A DNA stretch of 64,000 nucleotides from Desulfolinea sp050305405. GTDB lineage: Bacteria > Chloroflexota > Anaerolineae > Anaerolineales > Villigracilaceae. Both the position numbers and the translations under genes were made by a program. Below, piece by piece: positions 50,523 through 59,005 of this stretch. How positions within the stretch are numbered: the stretch's first letter is position 1; the number at the start of each line of letters is the position of its first letter. Under the pieces are notes generated by a model. That model was not told the DNA's origin, did no database searches, and worked only from the letters and a program-made list of their open reading frames with translations. The stretch lies in the NCBI GenBank assembly GCA_050305405.1, contig JBNLFG010000017.1:1-64000 (forward strand), in the 5' to 3' direction.

Positions 50523-51353
50523 TTATGAAAGCAGGGTGAGAATACTGTCGATCACGGTTGCAAAATCTATATCCCTTGCATAAGCGTACATCTGAGTATA
50601 TCGCTGCCAACGTGCCTGCATATTCGCGTTTGCCTGAATCTCCTGTAAGGTTGTCGTGCTATTTGTCAGTATTACAGGGGACTGACGATGGACGATTGTT
50701 GCATTCAAGGCTTCCAGAAAAAGTGCTTTGTCGAAAAAATCAGACTGTGTCTTGCACAAAAGATAGATATCGTAGAAATCTCGGGCACGCGTATTGAGCG
50801 TGCTGCGCCGCAGAATCGTTTCTACCTTTTCAGCTAGTACCGTTTCCAGGTTATAGGCCCAGATTTCAAGAGTCTTGTCTTCAAAACCCGAAGGATACTG
50901 ATAAAGAACTGCGCCGGGGGTGAGCTTATCTCCGGTGGTTAGGTCGATCTTCAGGGGTGTGCGAATACTGTCAAAATGCGCGATCAAGGATGCCCGATAC
51001 CCGCCATAGGCATCCTCCTCGCGGATTTCTTCAAGACGGTCAAATTCAAAATGCACTTCGTCATCCAGTGAAACCGCACAGATTTCTTCAAGCATCTTCT
51101 GCATATCCCCTGGATTGAGAGACTGCTGGCGCAGCGTTGCATCCATATCCATCGTCGTGCGATAGGCATTGCCAACGATGGAGGCAATCAGCACGCCGCC
51201 TTTGAGAACCAGATTCTCCTTATAGGGGGAAAGAGAAACCCTCTCCAGCAAACGCTCCAGCATAAAATTCTGTAAAACCGCCTGCGCTGACACCCCGGAT
51301 CGTTCGGCAATATTACGAATCTGTGCCTTGAATTGCATTGCACGGCTGCTCAT
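50523..51353 (-). CDS. abiEii: AbiEii-type nucleotidyltransferase toxin
   Basis: A 276-residue DNA polymerase beta-like nucleotidyltransferase of the AbiEii group. 'ENLVLKGGVLIASIVGNAYR' and 'TTMDMDATLR' give the GG and D-x-D metal motifs, 'IKIDLTTGDKL'-like 'PLKIDLTTGD' the third acidic residue, and 'LAEKVETILRRSTLNTRARD' with 'DFYDIYLL' the Lys/Asp-rich helix typical of the family. In AbiE systems the toxin blocks growth on phage infection. It overlaps the antitoxin gene by 4 bases, as is usual. Confidence 0.92.
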   Translation of the reverse strand: MSSRAMQFKAQIRNIAERSGVSAQAVLQNFMLERLLERVSLSPYKENLVLKGGVLIASIVGNAYRTTMDMDATLRQQSLNPGDMQKMLEEICAVSLDDEVHFEFDRLEEIREEDAYGGYRASLIAHFDSIRTPLKIDLTTGDKLTPGAVLYQYPSGFEDKTLEIWAYNLETVLAEKVETILRRSTLNTRARDFYDIYLLCKTQSDFFDKALFLEALNATIVHRQSPVILTNSTTTLQEIQANANMQARWQRYTQMYAYARDIDFATVIDSILTLLS

Positions 51354-51961
51354 AGCAGGACCTCCATATACGGGCGCAGAATATTCTGAACACGGAACTG
51401 CTCCGCATATCGGTAGAGCAGTTCGACATTCTTACTTTTCAAACGAGCATAACGCTTGAGGGCGTCAAAAAGGATCTGGTCTTCCATTCGGTTGCGGCTG
51501 CGCAGAATATCGACGATCGTGCGCTCCATACCGGTCACACGCAAGGTGTTGCTATGTGGGGACGAGATGCCTGCCACACCAATCTCCAGTAAGGTGCGTT
51601 TGACATAAAAGACCTGGTGCTTGCTCTCATCCAGCGTGGCAGAATGGTAGCCAGACGGGACGGTCACGGAAAAGAACAGGGGCGTACGGTCTGTCAGATC
51701 ATGCAGGAAAAGTGCGGTCTCGTGGGAAAAGACCGCAGCCTTATGTTGGGATTGGAAAAGAAAGAACTCATCTTCGAGAAGCGTCGGCTTCTGGTAGACC
51801 CCCCAGGCAACGCGTTCAAGCTCCCCACGCTTTGTCATGATGGACAAATAAGTCGTGGGAATCGCCAAATCAACCAGATCGGCGGTGCGTACGATGCCGT
51901 TCTGTTCCTGAAGGATTTGCCGGATTTGCCGGAAGCCAGTTCGCGTTGTGTTTGTATTCAT
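51350..51961 (-). CDS. abiEi: AbiEi-type antitoxin / transcriptional regulator
   Basis: A 203-residue protein with an N-terminal winged helix ('GIVRTADLVDLAIPTTYLSI') and 'RGELERVAWGVYQ', followed by 'SHETALFLHDLTDRTP' and 'TGMERTIVDILRSRN', the standard AbiEi signature. In known pairs it binds its own promoter and keeps the toxin silent by transcription rather than by protein contact. It heads the two-gene operon and is divergent from the radical SAM gene. Confidence 0.92.
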   Translation of the reverse strand: MNTNTTRTGFRQIRQILQEQNGIVRTADLVDLAIPTTYLSIMTKRGELERVAWGVYQKPTLLEDEFFLFQSQHKAAVFSHETALFLHDLTDRTPLFFSVTVPSGYHSATLDESKHQVFYVKRTLLEIGVAGISSPHSNTLRVTGMERTIVDILRSRNRMEDQILFDALKRYARLKSKNVELLYRYAEQFRVQNILRPYMEVLL

Positions 51962-52030
51962 ACTTATATTATATTCAAAATATGTATAAATACAAATAAA
52001 ATAAAGATGTGAGTGCAGTACAATAGCGCA

Positions 52031-53344
52031 ATGAATTTGCGCCTGTCACACTACGGCTGGATGAGAACCCGCCATCTTGCCAAACAAAAGCAGCTCCATC
52101 TTGGGGATAGTCCCGAAGGGGATTTGCTGCTGGAATTATTTACAGGCAGCCATATTGCCACGCAGGATGTACCTTTGTATCAGGGATTGGTGGAAGTGAT
52201 TCCTGAAGATATACCCAAAGAAGCAACACGGCTTCGCTATGAACGGAATCCCTTTGAGCATATCATCAAGGTCATTTTTGAGTTCACGACGTATTGCAAT
52301 TTCAACTGCGAGCACTGCTATAACGGGCATATCCCCCGGCGGACAGAGAAAGACCTGGGCGTGCTCAAAGATGCGGCGGCAAGTCTGCTCGATATGGGCA
52401 TTAATCGTTTTGACTTTATCGGGGGCGAGGTTTCCAAATATGGCGATGGTTGGCTTGAGCTTGTCCAGCATCTTCACAGCCTGGACAAAAGTGTCCAGGT
52501 CCCCCTTTACACCAATGGCTGGTGGCTGGATCAGCAGGATTTTCTCGCTGCCGGCAAGACCTATTCCGATATCCGGGCATATCTGGCTGACCTGAAAACA
52601 CATGGCGTTACCCATGTCACCTTCAGTCTGGACGGACCGGGCGCGTTGCATGACCTGTCTCGTCACCAACCGGGCTTATATGAGCGTATCTTGCAAGGCT
52701 TGAAAGAAGTCAAAGAAGCAGGCTTGGAACCACGCGTTTCTTTACTCTTGAGAAAGAATTGGGATAACGAGGTTTTTGAGAATTTTCTCGCAGAACCGGC
52801 GACGATCATCTATGATCTTGACCCCACAACACCTGCAGGAAAACGAGCCTTATGCCTTTATCTGGACCCCTTCAATGCGATCAGCAATTTTATCGACATC
52901 GGCAATGGTGCAGGGGACGAGCAGGTACAGTATCCCTTGCTGGATGCGCCCAACCATCCGCTTCAGTGCAAGAATTTCTATCGTCTAAGCCCTTCGCTGA
53001 CCATCAAGGCCAATGGAGAAATTGCCAGCTGTCGCCTGGCAACTGCGGGGGAAGGGTATGGGAATTTGCATGAGAAAAGTATGGTGGAGATCATCAATCA
53101 TTTTGATGAAGCGTTTATCAGCCGATTGCATATTGAACGCCGACTGGAGGAATACCTGCCGCTCATAGACCGCAGCATCTTTGGGGAAAGTTTTTCCCAT
53201 CTCTGTACGCTGCGAGCGGTGATCACGATACTCGCACGCAAAATGAATGAGCAAGGCATCGGCTTTGATGATGCAGAGGCAATTGAGCGGATCAACCGCG
53301 AGGTTGCCAGAGAGACCGGGCATACCTTCCCACAGAAAGCCTGA
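52031..53344 (+). CDS. Radical SAM protein with SPASM-like C-terminal cysteines
   Basis: A 437-residue enzyme. The iron-sulfur motif CxxxCxxC is 'CNFNCEHC' near residue 92, after a ~85-residue N-terminal region that lacks it. Further radical SAM features are 'FDFIGGEVSKYGDGW' and 'HVTFSLDGPGALHDLSRH'. Near the C-terminus 'HPLQCKNFYRLSPSLTIKAN' and 'EIASCRLAT' resemble the Cys pattern of a SPASM or twitch domain, often seen in peptide-modifying enzymes. No precursor peptide is seen nearby. The ATG at 52031 is preferred over GTG 52013, but neither has a good ribosome site, and the ATG lies in a hairpin (GCGCAA / TTGCGC). Confidence 0.85.
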   Translation: MNLRLSHYGWMRTRHLAKQKQLHLGDSPEGDLLLELFTGSHIATQDVPLYQGLVEVIPEDIPKEATRLRYERNPFEHIIKVIFEFTTYCNFNCEHCYNGHIPRRTEKDLGVLKDAAASLLDMGINRFDFIGGEVSKYGDGWLELVQHLHSLDKSVQVPLYTNGWWLDQQDFLAAGKTYSDIRAYLADLKTHGVTHVTFSLDGPGALHDLSRHQPGLYERILQGLKEVKEAGLEPRVSLLLRKNWDNEVFENFLAEPATIIYDLDPTTPAGKRALCLYLDPFNAISNFIDIGNGAGDEQVQYPLLDAPNHPLQCKNFYRLSPSLTIKANGEIASCRLATAGEGYGNLHEKSMVEIINHFDEAFISRLHIERRLEEYLPLIDRSIFGESFSHLCTLRAVITILARKMNEQGIGFDDAEAIERINREVARETGHTFPQKA

Positions 53345-53362
53345 CTCTCAAACCCTCGTGGG

Positions 53363-53778
53363 CTACCACAAACTTGGATTTAGCCCTTCCCTCCAAGCTA
53401 AGCCCTCATCGCCCGGAAATACAAACTCAATGATCGTACGCTTTGTATAAGGCAAAGGCTTCTCCTGTATAGCGAGAGTTAGTCCATCAGATAAAATCGC
53501 CAAGCCTTCCCCTTCAGGCACATTCCACCCCTGTACCTCGCCTGAAAAGCCAGCCTCGGCTCAGCATCCGGCTAGAACAACTGTAAGAGCCGCAGTGTCC
53601 AGCCGGGCTGCATGGAAGACAGTGGCGCCTGATACGCCTCTTGCGGTCGGGCATCCGGTCTGTCCGGGTCGGCATAGAGTTCCGCAAAGAGACGCTTGGC
53701 ATCATCATCGCCGACCTGGACAATCCGCTTGCTGAGTACAAAAGGATGGGTCGATCCGACGATCTTTTCTTCCATCAT
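53363..53778 (-). pseudogene. Conjugation-region protein with amber codon and frameshift
   Basis: From ATG 53778 the frame reads 'VLSKRIVQVGDDDAKRLF' and 'MQPGWTLRLLQLF' and then meets TAG at 53572-53574. Beyond it 'PDAEPRLAFQ' continues in frame, but a one-base shift is then needed to reach a long sensible stretch, 'VQGWNVPEGEGLAILSDGLT' and 'TKRTIIEFVFPGDEGLAW', ending at 53363. It resembles the N-terminal part of proteins that accompany VirB4-like ATPases, but I cannot name it. It overlaps the upstream gene as ATGA, so it was translationally coupled. Confidence 0.65.
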
Positions 53779-54317
53779 TGCACCTGAAATAATCCTTCAT
53801 CCAAACCCAGATCACTCGCACAAAAACCAGCCCGCATCGGACGGTTGCCTGTCGGTTGTAAACCACGTTCAGCACTAAAGCGAAAAAGCGGGAAAAAGGA
53901 TGGGCATGCCGCACTGCGCTCCACGATCGGGGAAACTTCCACGATCTCGCGCACGATCTGTCCATGCTCATGGCTGCGTTCAATATAGATCGCCGCTGTC
54001 ACCGCTTCGGCAAAGGGCTGAGCGATCTGCACTTCGGACATACGTGCGGCATTCGGATGCGCCTGCACCACCTGCAAAAAACGCGGCCAGACATGTTCGG
54101 CGCCATAGCCAAAAAATTGCAGCAGGCGGGTCAGCGTGCGGTCCGGGTTGAGCGGATGTTCTGCGGTGTAATCGTCTAGGGCTTTTCCCAATCTTATCCC
54201 GACACCGACTAGGAATAATTGTCCCGCGATCAACATGGCAAGAATAATCACCGCAGCATCATCGCCCAGACCGTTGCGGGCTAGCGTGTAAAGACGGTTC
54301 AGCCCCATCATGGCCAA
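53775..54317 (-). CDS. Membrane protein of the conjugation region, unknown
   Basis: A protein of at least 180 residues with one or two N-terminal helices ('AAVIILAMLIAGQLFLVG') and a soluble, Arg/His-rich remainder. The frame is open upstream to about 54404 and the extra residues ('RQDIALLSLLAMMG') extend the first helix, so the true start may be lost or further upstream across the junction with the recombinase remnant. It is coupled (ATGA) to the next gene. No known family is recognised. Confidence 0.55.
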   Translation of the reverse strand: MAMMGLNRLYTLARNGLGDDAAVIILAMLIAGQLFLVGVGIRLGKALDDYTAEHPLNPDRTLTRLLQFFGYGAEHVWPRFLQVVQAHPNAARMSEVQIAQPFAEAVTAAIYIERSHEHGQIVREIVEVSPIVERSAACPSFFPLFRFSAERGLQPTGNRPMRAGFCASDLGLDEGLFQVQ

Positions 54318-54352
54318 TAAAGACAGGAGGGCAATGTCCTGCCTAGTTTTGA

Positions 54353-54703
54353 GCTTTAATTCATCTGGAGAAAAACTTAGAGAATTTACGAAAAGAACAT
54401 CAGGAACTTACTGCCACCCTTGAAGATATCGCCTTGACGGACCGGCAAGTAGATGAAATTCAAGAGTACTGTGATAGCATTCGTGATCGACTGGATACAG
54501 CGAGTTTTGATGAGAAACGACAGCTCATAGACCTCTTTGATGTTCATGGTAAACTCGCAATTGAAAACGAAGAAAAGGTGATTTATATAACATGTCTACT
54601 TACTCCTCAACCAGTGTCGCTTGCGCTAACATCGCATTCATCAAATATTGGGGCAACCGCGATCACGACCTGCGCATCCCCGCTAATACATCCTTCTCGA
54701 TGA
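54353..54703 (+). pseudogene. C-terminal remnant of a large serine recombinase
   Basis: The frame is open from 54353 and reads a coiled stretch 'HLEKNLENLRKEHQELTAT', then 'LTDRQVDEIQEYCDSIRDRL' and 'SFDEKRQLIDLFDVHGKLAI', the hallmark end of large serine recombinases (resolvase/integrase group). The catalytic N-terminal domain is missing. The frame stays open past the mvaD start at 54592 and ends at 54703, so the recombinase tail shares its last ~110 bases with mvaD in another frame. It marks one end of the decayed element. Confidence 0.78.
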
Positions 54704-55572
54704 ACTTGAAGGAACTTCAAACCCGTACAACCGTCACGCTCGATGCTTTTCTCGCCAGCGATGAACTCATCATCAATGGCAAGGAAGCAGGCGGAGCAGC
54801 CTTGGCTCGCGTTAGCGGAATCCTTGATCTTGTTCGCATCGCATCTGGCAAGAAAGACTTCATGCGCGTCGAGAGCGAAAACAACTTCCCCACTGGCGCA
54901 GGGATCGCTTCCTCTGCGGCTGCGTTTGCAGCGCTGGCGTTGGCGGCATCCAAGGCAGCAGGATTAGAACTCGATGAGCGAGCGCTCTCGCGTTTGGCAC
55001 GCCGAGGCTCCGGTTCTGCATCTCGTTCGGTGCCAAGCGGATTTGTAGAATGGCAAGCGGGCGAAGACGATGAAAGCTCCTACGCTTTCTCCATCGCCCC
55101 TGTCGAGCATTGGGATTTAGCCGACTGCGTCACTATTGTTAGCGCCGAGCATAAGAAGACCGTTTCCATTGAAGGACATGCCCTCGCGCCGACCAGCCCA
55201 CTTCAAGCCGCGCGTGTTGCGGATGCGCCGCGCCGGATTGAGATTTGCCGCAATGCCATCCTTCAACGTGATTTTGAAGCCTTTGCCTCCATAGCGGAAG
55301 CAGATTCAGACTTGATGCACGCCGTGATGATGACGTCGAATCCCGCGTTATTTTATTGGAAACCAGCCACTCTCCGCGTTATGCGAGCAGTGCGCGATTG
55401 GCGCGCGGCAGGCATCCCTGTTTTCTACACCATCGATGCGGGGCCGAACGTTCATGTCATCACATTAAAAGAAGAAATGCACAAAGTCAGTGAAAAACTC
55501 AAAGCGCTTGAAGGTGTTTCAGATGTACTGACAGCCATCGTTGGCGGTGCAGCACATTGGGTGGATGCTTAA
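54592..55572 (+). CDS. mvaD: Diphosphomevalonate decarboxylase
   Basis: A 326-residue GHMP-family kinase-like enzyme that uses ATP to decarboxylate mevalonate 5-diphosphate to isopentenyl diphosphate. Family motifs are 'ANIAFIKYWGNRDHDLRIPA' at the start, the ATP loop 'FPTGAGIASSAAAFAALAL', 'GSGSASRSVPSGFVEW' and 'TIDAGPNVHVIT' with the C-terminal GHMP motif. The mevalonate route is typical of Chloroflexota among bacteria. Upstream DNA is recombinase-derived, AAGGTG lies 11 bases before the ATG, and no native promoter is visible, so expression may have been altered by the element. Confidence 0.95.
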   Translation: MSTYSSTSVACANIAFIKYWGNRDHDLRIPANTSFSMNLKELQTRTTVTLDAFLASDELIINGKEAGGAALARVSGILDLVRIASGKKDFMRVESENNFPTGAGIASSAAAFAALALAASKAAGLELDERALSRLARRGSGSASRSVPSGFVEWQAGEDDESSYAFSIAPVEHWDLADCVTIVSAEHKKTVSIEGHALAPTSPLQAARVADAPRRIEICRNAILQRDFEAFASIAEADSDLMHAVMMTSNPALFYWKPATLRVMRAVRDWRAAGIPVFYTIDAGPNVHVITLKEEMHKVSEKLKALEGVSDVLTAIVGGAAHWVDA

Positions 55573-55654
55573 TCTACTTTTCATTTTCGCAAAAGAAAAC
55601 AAGATATAATCGACCCGATACTATTTCTTGTTAAATCTGAGTAAAGAGAGTTTT

Positions 55655-56797
55655 ATGAGTACTAATTTAATCGCAGGCATCGTTTTTGTTGCCGTCTTTA
55701 GCGTCGTTATCCTAATCCATGAGGTTGGCCATTTTGTGGTCGGTCGCCTTCTAAAAGTAGATGTGGAAGAGTTTGGTTTTGGCATTCCCCCAAAGATGCT
55801 GACCCTTTTTCATTGGCAAGGCACTGAGTTCACCCTGAACTGGCTGCCCTTTGGTGGTTTCAATCGTTTCAAAGGCGAAGATAATCTCGACGAAACCCTC
55901 GAAGAAGATTATGAACCTGAGCCCGGCTCCCTGCCCGCCGCTTCCCCGTGGGTACGTGCCGCCATCTTGTTGGCTGGATCTGCCATGAATTTGATCTTGG
56001 GCGTTTTCGTTTATCAGTTGATTTTTGCCCAGGCCGGGATTCCCAATTTTGAGCAAGTCCAAATTTACGATGTGACGCCCGGATCGCCCGCCGCAGAAGC
56101 TGGCTTCCGTATAAATGACATCCTCCTGGAAATGAACGGCGAAACCATTACCAGTGATACCCAAATGCGTGACCTGACCCGCAAATACCTCGATCAAACC
56201 GTCGAGATCGTTCTGCTGCGCGATGGGGAAGAAATCACTACATCCGCTATGCCGCTCAGCACTCGCACTGCAGAAGAGGGCGCCTTTGGCTTTATGCCCG
56301 GCTATGCTTACAATGAAGATCCCTCCTTTATAGAAACCCTGACTTATGGCGCAGAGATGACCGCATTAAACGCGCGCGAAATTCTGCTACTGCCAGGCAG
56401 GATGCTGCGCGGCAGTCTCAGTCCAGAAGAAGGACGCTTTATTGGTTTCAAGGGCATCTTCAATATTTTCCAGCAAACCGTCACGGCCGATATGGAAAGC
56501 CGCGCCAGTGAAAGCACGGCAGGCACCTCCCCTGACGAAGAAACTTCTCCAACGTTCTTCACCCTGAGCATGATCGCAAACCTGACGATTACGTTGGGTG
56601 TTTTCAACCTGCTCCCGCTGCCCGCACTGGATGGCGGCAGGATCATCTTCCTGCTCCCTGAATTATTCTTCCGCAAACGCGTCTCTCAGCGTGTGGAAGG
56701 CCTCATTCATTGGGTTGGGTTGATGCTCTTGCTCGGGCTAATGTTCTATATCAACGTGATGGATTTCGTTGATCCGGTTGCTATTAATTTCCCCTAA
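55655..56797 (+). CDS. rseP: RseP-type site-2 membrane metalloprotease
   Basis: A 380-residue M50 protease that cleaves within the membrane. The zinc motif HExxH is 'VILIHEVGHFVVG' (H22-E23-x2-H26) in the first helix, a PDZ domain (~130-215, 'VTPGSPAAEAGFRINDILLE') follows, and the third zinc ligand is in 'LPLPALDGGRIIFL'. The start chosen is ATG 55655 after AAAGAGAG; an in-frame start nine codons upstream has no ribosome site. Homologues release anti-sigma factors or trim signal peptides. It lies between mvaD and a HEAT-repeat gene in the same direction. Confidence 0.93.
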   Translation: MSTNLIAGIVFVAVFSVVILIHEVGHFVVGRLLKVDVEEFGFGIPPKMLTLFHWQGTEFTLNWLPFGGFNRFKGEDNLDETLEEDYEPEPGSLPAASPWVRAAILLAGSAMNLILGVFVYQLIFAQAGIPNFEQVQIYDVTPGSPAAEAGFRINDILLEMNGETITSDTQMRDLTRKYLDQTVEIVLLRDGEEITTSAMPLSTRTAEEGAFGFMPGYAYNEDPSFIETLTYGAEMTALNAREILLLPGRMLRGSLSPEEGRFIGFKGIFNIFQQTVTADMESRASESTAGTSPDEETSPTFFTLSMIANLTITLGVFNLLPLPALDGGRIIFLLPELFFRKRVSQRVEGLIHWVGLMLLLGLMFYINVMDFVDPVAINFP

Positions 56798-56802
56798 ATA
56801 TC

Positions 56803-57777
56803 ATGAGTCTTACAGAACCCACCTTTGAAGACGCAGTTGCCCAACTGCGTGATGAGCAAAGTAGCCTCTCAAAAGAGATGCTTTTTCTCTTTTCTGATCT
56901 TGCGCCACGCCAACTGACCCAACTCAAAGAGAGCTGGACAGAGATCAGCGTAGCGCGCCGACAGGAATTTATGCAAAACCTGAAGCGTGAACTCGAACTG
57001 GACACATTGCTGTGCTTCAACGTTTTAGCAAACTCCCTGCTGACGGATGATGATGCCTTTGTGCGCGCTAGTGCAATTCGTTTGTTGAGCGATTGTGAAA
57101 GCGACTCGTCACTGCCCGCCTTTTTGGAGATCGCTAAAAACGACCCTGAGACCGAACCGCGCGCAGAGGCGATCACAGCCTTGGGCGCCTTCGTTCTGCG
57201 CGGCGAACTGGACGAAATTTCTAAAGATGAGCTGCACACCGTTGAAGAGACTTTGCTTTTTTTGTCTAATGCCAACCAGAAGACTGAGTTACGTCAGCGC
57301 GCGCTTGAGTCTTTAGGCTATTCATCGCGTCCTGAAGTGGCGAAACTGATTAAGGAAGCCTGGCAGCGCGAGATCCCGATGTGGAAAGCAAGCGCGCTTT
57401 TCGCAATGGGACGTTCCTCTGATGATGTTTGGAGCGATGAAGTTTTGCTCTCCCTGCTGGAGGTAAATGAGATTGTTCGCCTTGCAGCGGTCAAAGCGAC
57501 GGGTGAGTTAGAGCTTGCGAAAGCGCGCCCATTGTTGCTGAAGATGCTTGAAGATGAGAAAGATGAAGATGTTTTTCGGGCGCTGATCTGGTCACTTTCG
57601 CAGATCGGCGGCGAGGATGTGCGTGAGTATTTCTTAAGTTTGCTCGATCAATATGATGACGACGAAGAAGTTGCTATCGCGTATATCGAGGAGGCTTTAG
57701 AAAATCTCGATTTTACGGAAGATGCGCTGGATTTTGATTTTTTGAAATACGACCCTGATGATCCTTTGGAAAAGTAG
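56803..57777 (+). CDS. HEAT-repeat protein
   Basis: A 324-residue acidic, all-helical protein. Repeats of ~30 residues are visible from residue ~80 on, for example 'AFVRASAIRLLSDCESDSSL', 'PRAEAITALGAF' and 'ALIWSLSQIGGEDVREYFLS', typical of HEAT-like or PBS-lyase-like scaffolds. No catalytic residues are seen. It begins 5 bases after rseP and the peptidase gene follows closely, so it is one transcript with them. A scaffold or adaptor role is the usual interpretation for such proteins. Confidence 0.85.
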   Translation: MSLTEPTFEDAVAQLRDEQSSLSKEMLFLFSDLAPRQLTQLKESWTEISVARRQEFMQNLKRELELDTLLCFNVLANSLLTDDDAFVRASAIRLLSDCESDSSLPAFLEIAKNDPETEPRAEAITALGAFVLRGELDEISKDELHTVEETLLFLSNANQKTELRQRALESLGYSSRPEVAKLIKEAWQREIPMWKASALFAMGRSSDDVWSDEVLLSLLEVNEIVRLAAVKATGELELAKARPLLLKMLEDEKDEDVFRALIWSLSQIGGEDVREYFLSLLDQYDDDEEVAIAYIEEALENLDFTEDALDFDFLKYDPDDPLEK

Positions 57778-57796
57778 GTGGAGGAGGAGACCTTTG

Positions 57797-59005
57797 GTGG
57801 GAAAGAAAACGCACGGGCTGATTGCATTACTGCTGGGGTTGGCTATTCTGTTGGGTGCCAGCCAGCAAGTTTGGGCGCAGAGCGGGGTCGTGGTGAGCAG
57901 TGTAAAAGTGAGGCATACCTTTGGGGAACAGATTACCTTTTCGGTGCAGATCGAATCCCCTGATCCCATCCAAAAAGTAGAATTGCTCTTTCGTGATGTG
58001 AACGAAGAGAATACCCGTGTCGTGCCGATGACCGCCGAAAACGATCTCTTTGTTTATACATATGATGCTTCCGAAAAACTCTTACATCCTTTTGCCAAGC
58101 TTTCGCTTTGGGTGCAGGTAACGCTATCAAACGGCGAAACATTCAGCAGCCAAAAATATTCTTTTATCTATAGTGATAATCGCTTTGAATGGGAAACGCG
58201 TGAAGAGGGAAATTTGCGCATCCACTGGAGCGAAGGTGACGAGAGCTTCGGACAAGCTGCGCTGGATGCTACTCGTAACGGCTTGGCGAATATCCAAAAA
58301 TTATTTCCTGCTCAGATCAGTGAACCCGTTGACGTATATATTTACGCCTCCCCTGCCGATTTACAAAATGCGCTCTTTATGGGCGGTGAAAGCTGGGTTG
58401 CGGGCCATGCCAACCCCGCGCTGGGAGCGGTTTTTGTTTCTGTTGCGCCCGGTACGCAGGCAAAGATCATCATGCAACAACAGATACCGCACGAACTAGC
58501 GCATGTGCTACTCTATCGTTATGTTGGCGAAAATTACAACCACCTGCCCAATTGGTTGCTCGAAGGCATCGCTTCGCAGGCAGAACTCTACCCCAATCCC
58601 GATTACGAACTTGCGCTAGAGCGCGCTGTTACACAGCATACACTCATCCCGATAACACAACTTTGCGAAGCCTTCTCACGGGAAGCGTCACAAGCCTTTC
58701 TCTCCTATGCCGAGGCCGCTTCGTTTACACGTTATTTGTATGCAGAACAAGGTGCCAGCAAAGTGGATGAATTGATTCAAGCCTATGCGGATGGGATCGC
58801 CTGCGAAGCGGGCGCGATGCGCATCTTTGGGCAATCCCTCGCGTATCTGGACGCCAATTGGCAGGAATCCGTTTTAGGCGCAAACTTGCTTGGCGTCGCC
58901 TTCCGTGCAACTGCCCCCTACTTGGTGATCTTGCTTATCATTCTGGCATACCCTGCGGCTCAATATTTCTCCGTCAAATCGAAACGAGAGAAAAATGACC
59001 AGTAA
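57797..59005 (+). CDS. Membrane-anchored peptidase MA-like metallopeptidase
   Basis: A ~402-residue exported protein: signal peptide at the start ('LIALLLGLAILLGASQQVWA'), an Ig-like N-terminal region, a peptidase domain with HExxH in 'IPHELAHVLLYRYVG' and a downstream Glu in 'LPNWLLEGIASQAEL' (gluzincin layout), and a C-terminal anchor ('YLVILLIILAYPAAQYF'). The GTG at 57797 follows GGTGGAGGAGGAGA, so it is preferred over an earlier ATG that overlaps the HEAT gene by 20 bases; TTG 57794 is also possible. Likely acts on the outer side of the membrane; substrate unknown. Confidence 0.85.
   Translation: MGKKTHGLIALLLGLAILLGASQQVWAQSGVVVSSVKVRHTFGEQITFSVQIESPDPIQKVELLFRDVNEENTRVVPMTAENDLFVYTYDASEKLLHPFAKLSLWVQVTLSNGETFSSQKYSFIYSDNRFEWETREEGNLRIHWSEGDESFGQAALDATRNGLANIQKLFPAQISEPVDVYIYASPADLQNALFMGGESWVAGHANPALGAVFVSVAPGTQAKIIMQQQIPHELAHVLLYRYVGENYNHLPNWLLEGIASQAELYPNPDYELALERAVTQHTLIPITQLCEAFSREASQAFLSYAEAASFTRYLYAEQGASKVDELIQAYADGIACEAGAMRIFGQSLAYLDANWQESVLGANLLGVAFRATAPYLVILLIILAYPAAQYFSVKSKREKNDQ

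Noticed and set aside
13398..53778. Genome-wide reassignment of TAG to Trp
   Set aside because: Many intact genes end in TAG (for example those at 991, 4563, 9615, 12652, 22575, 30610, 34774), and the TraG-like gene itself ends with TAG just before the next ribosome site. Only the narrower suppression or decay question is kept as a finding.
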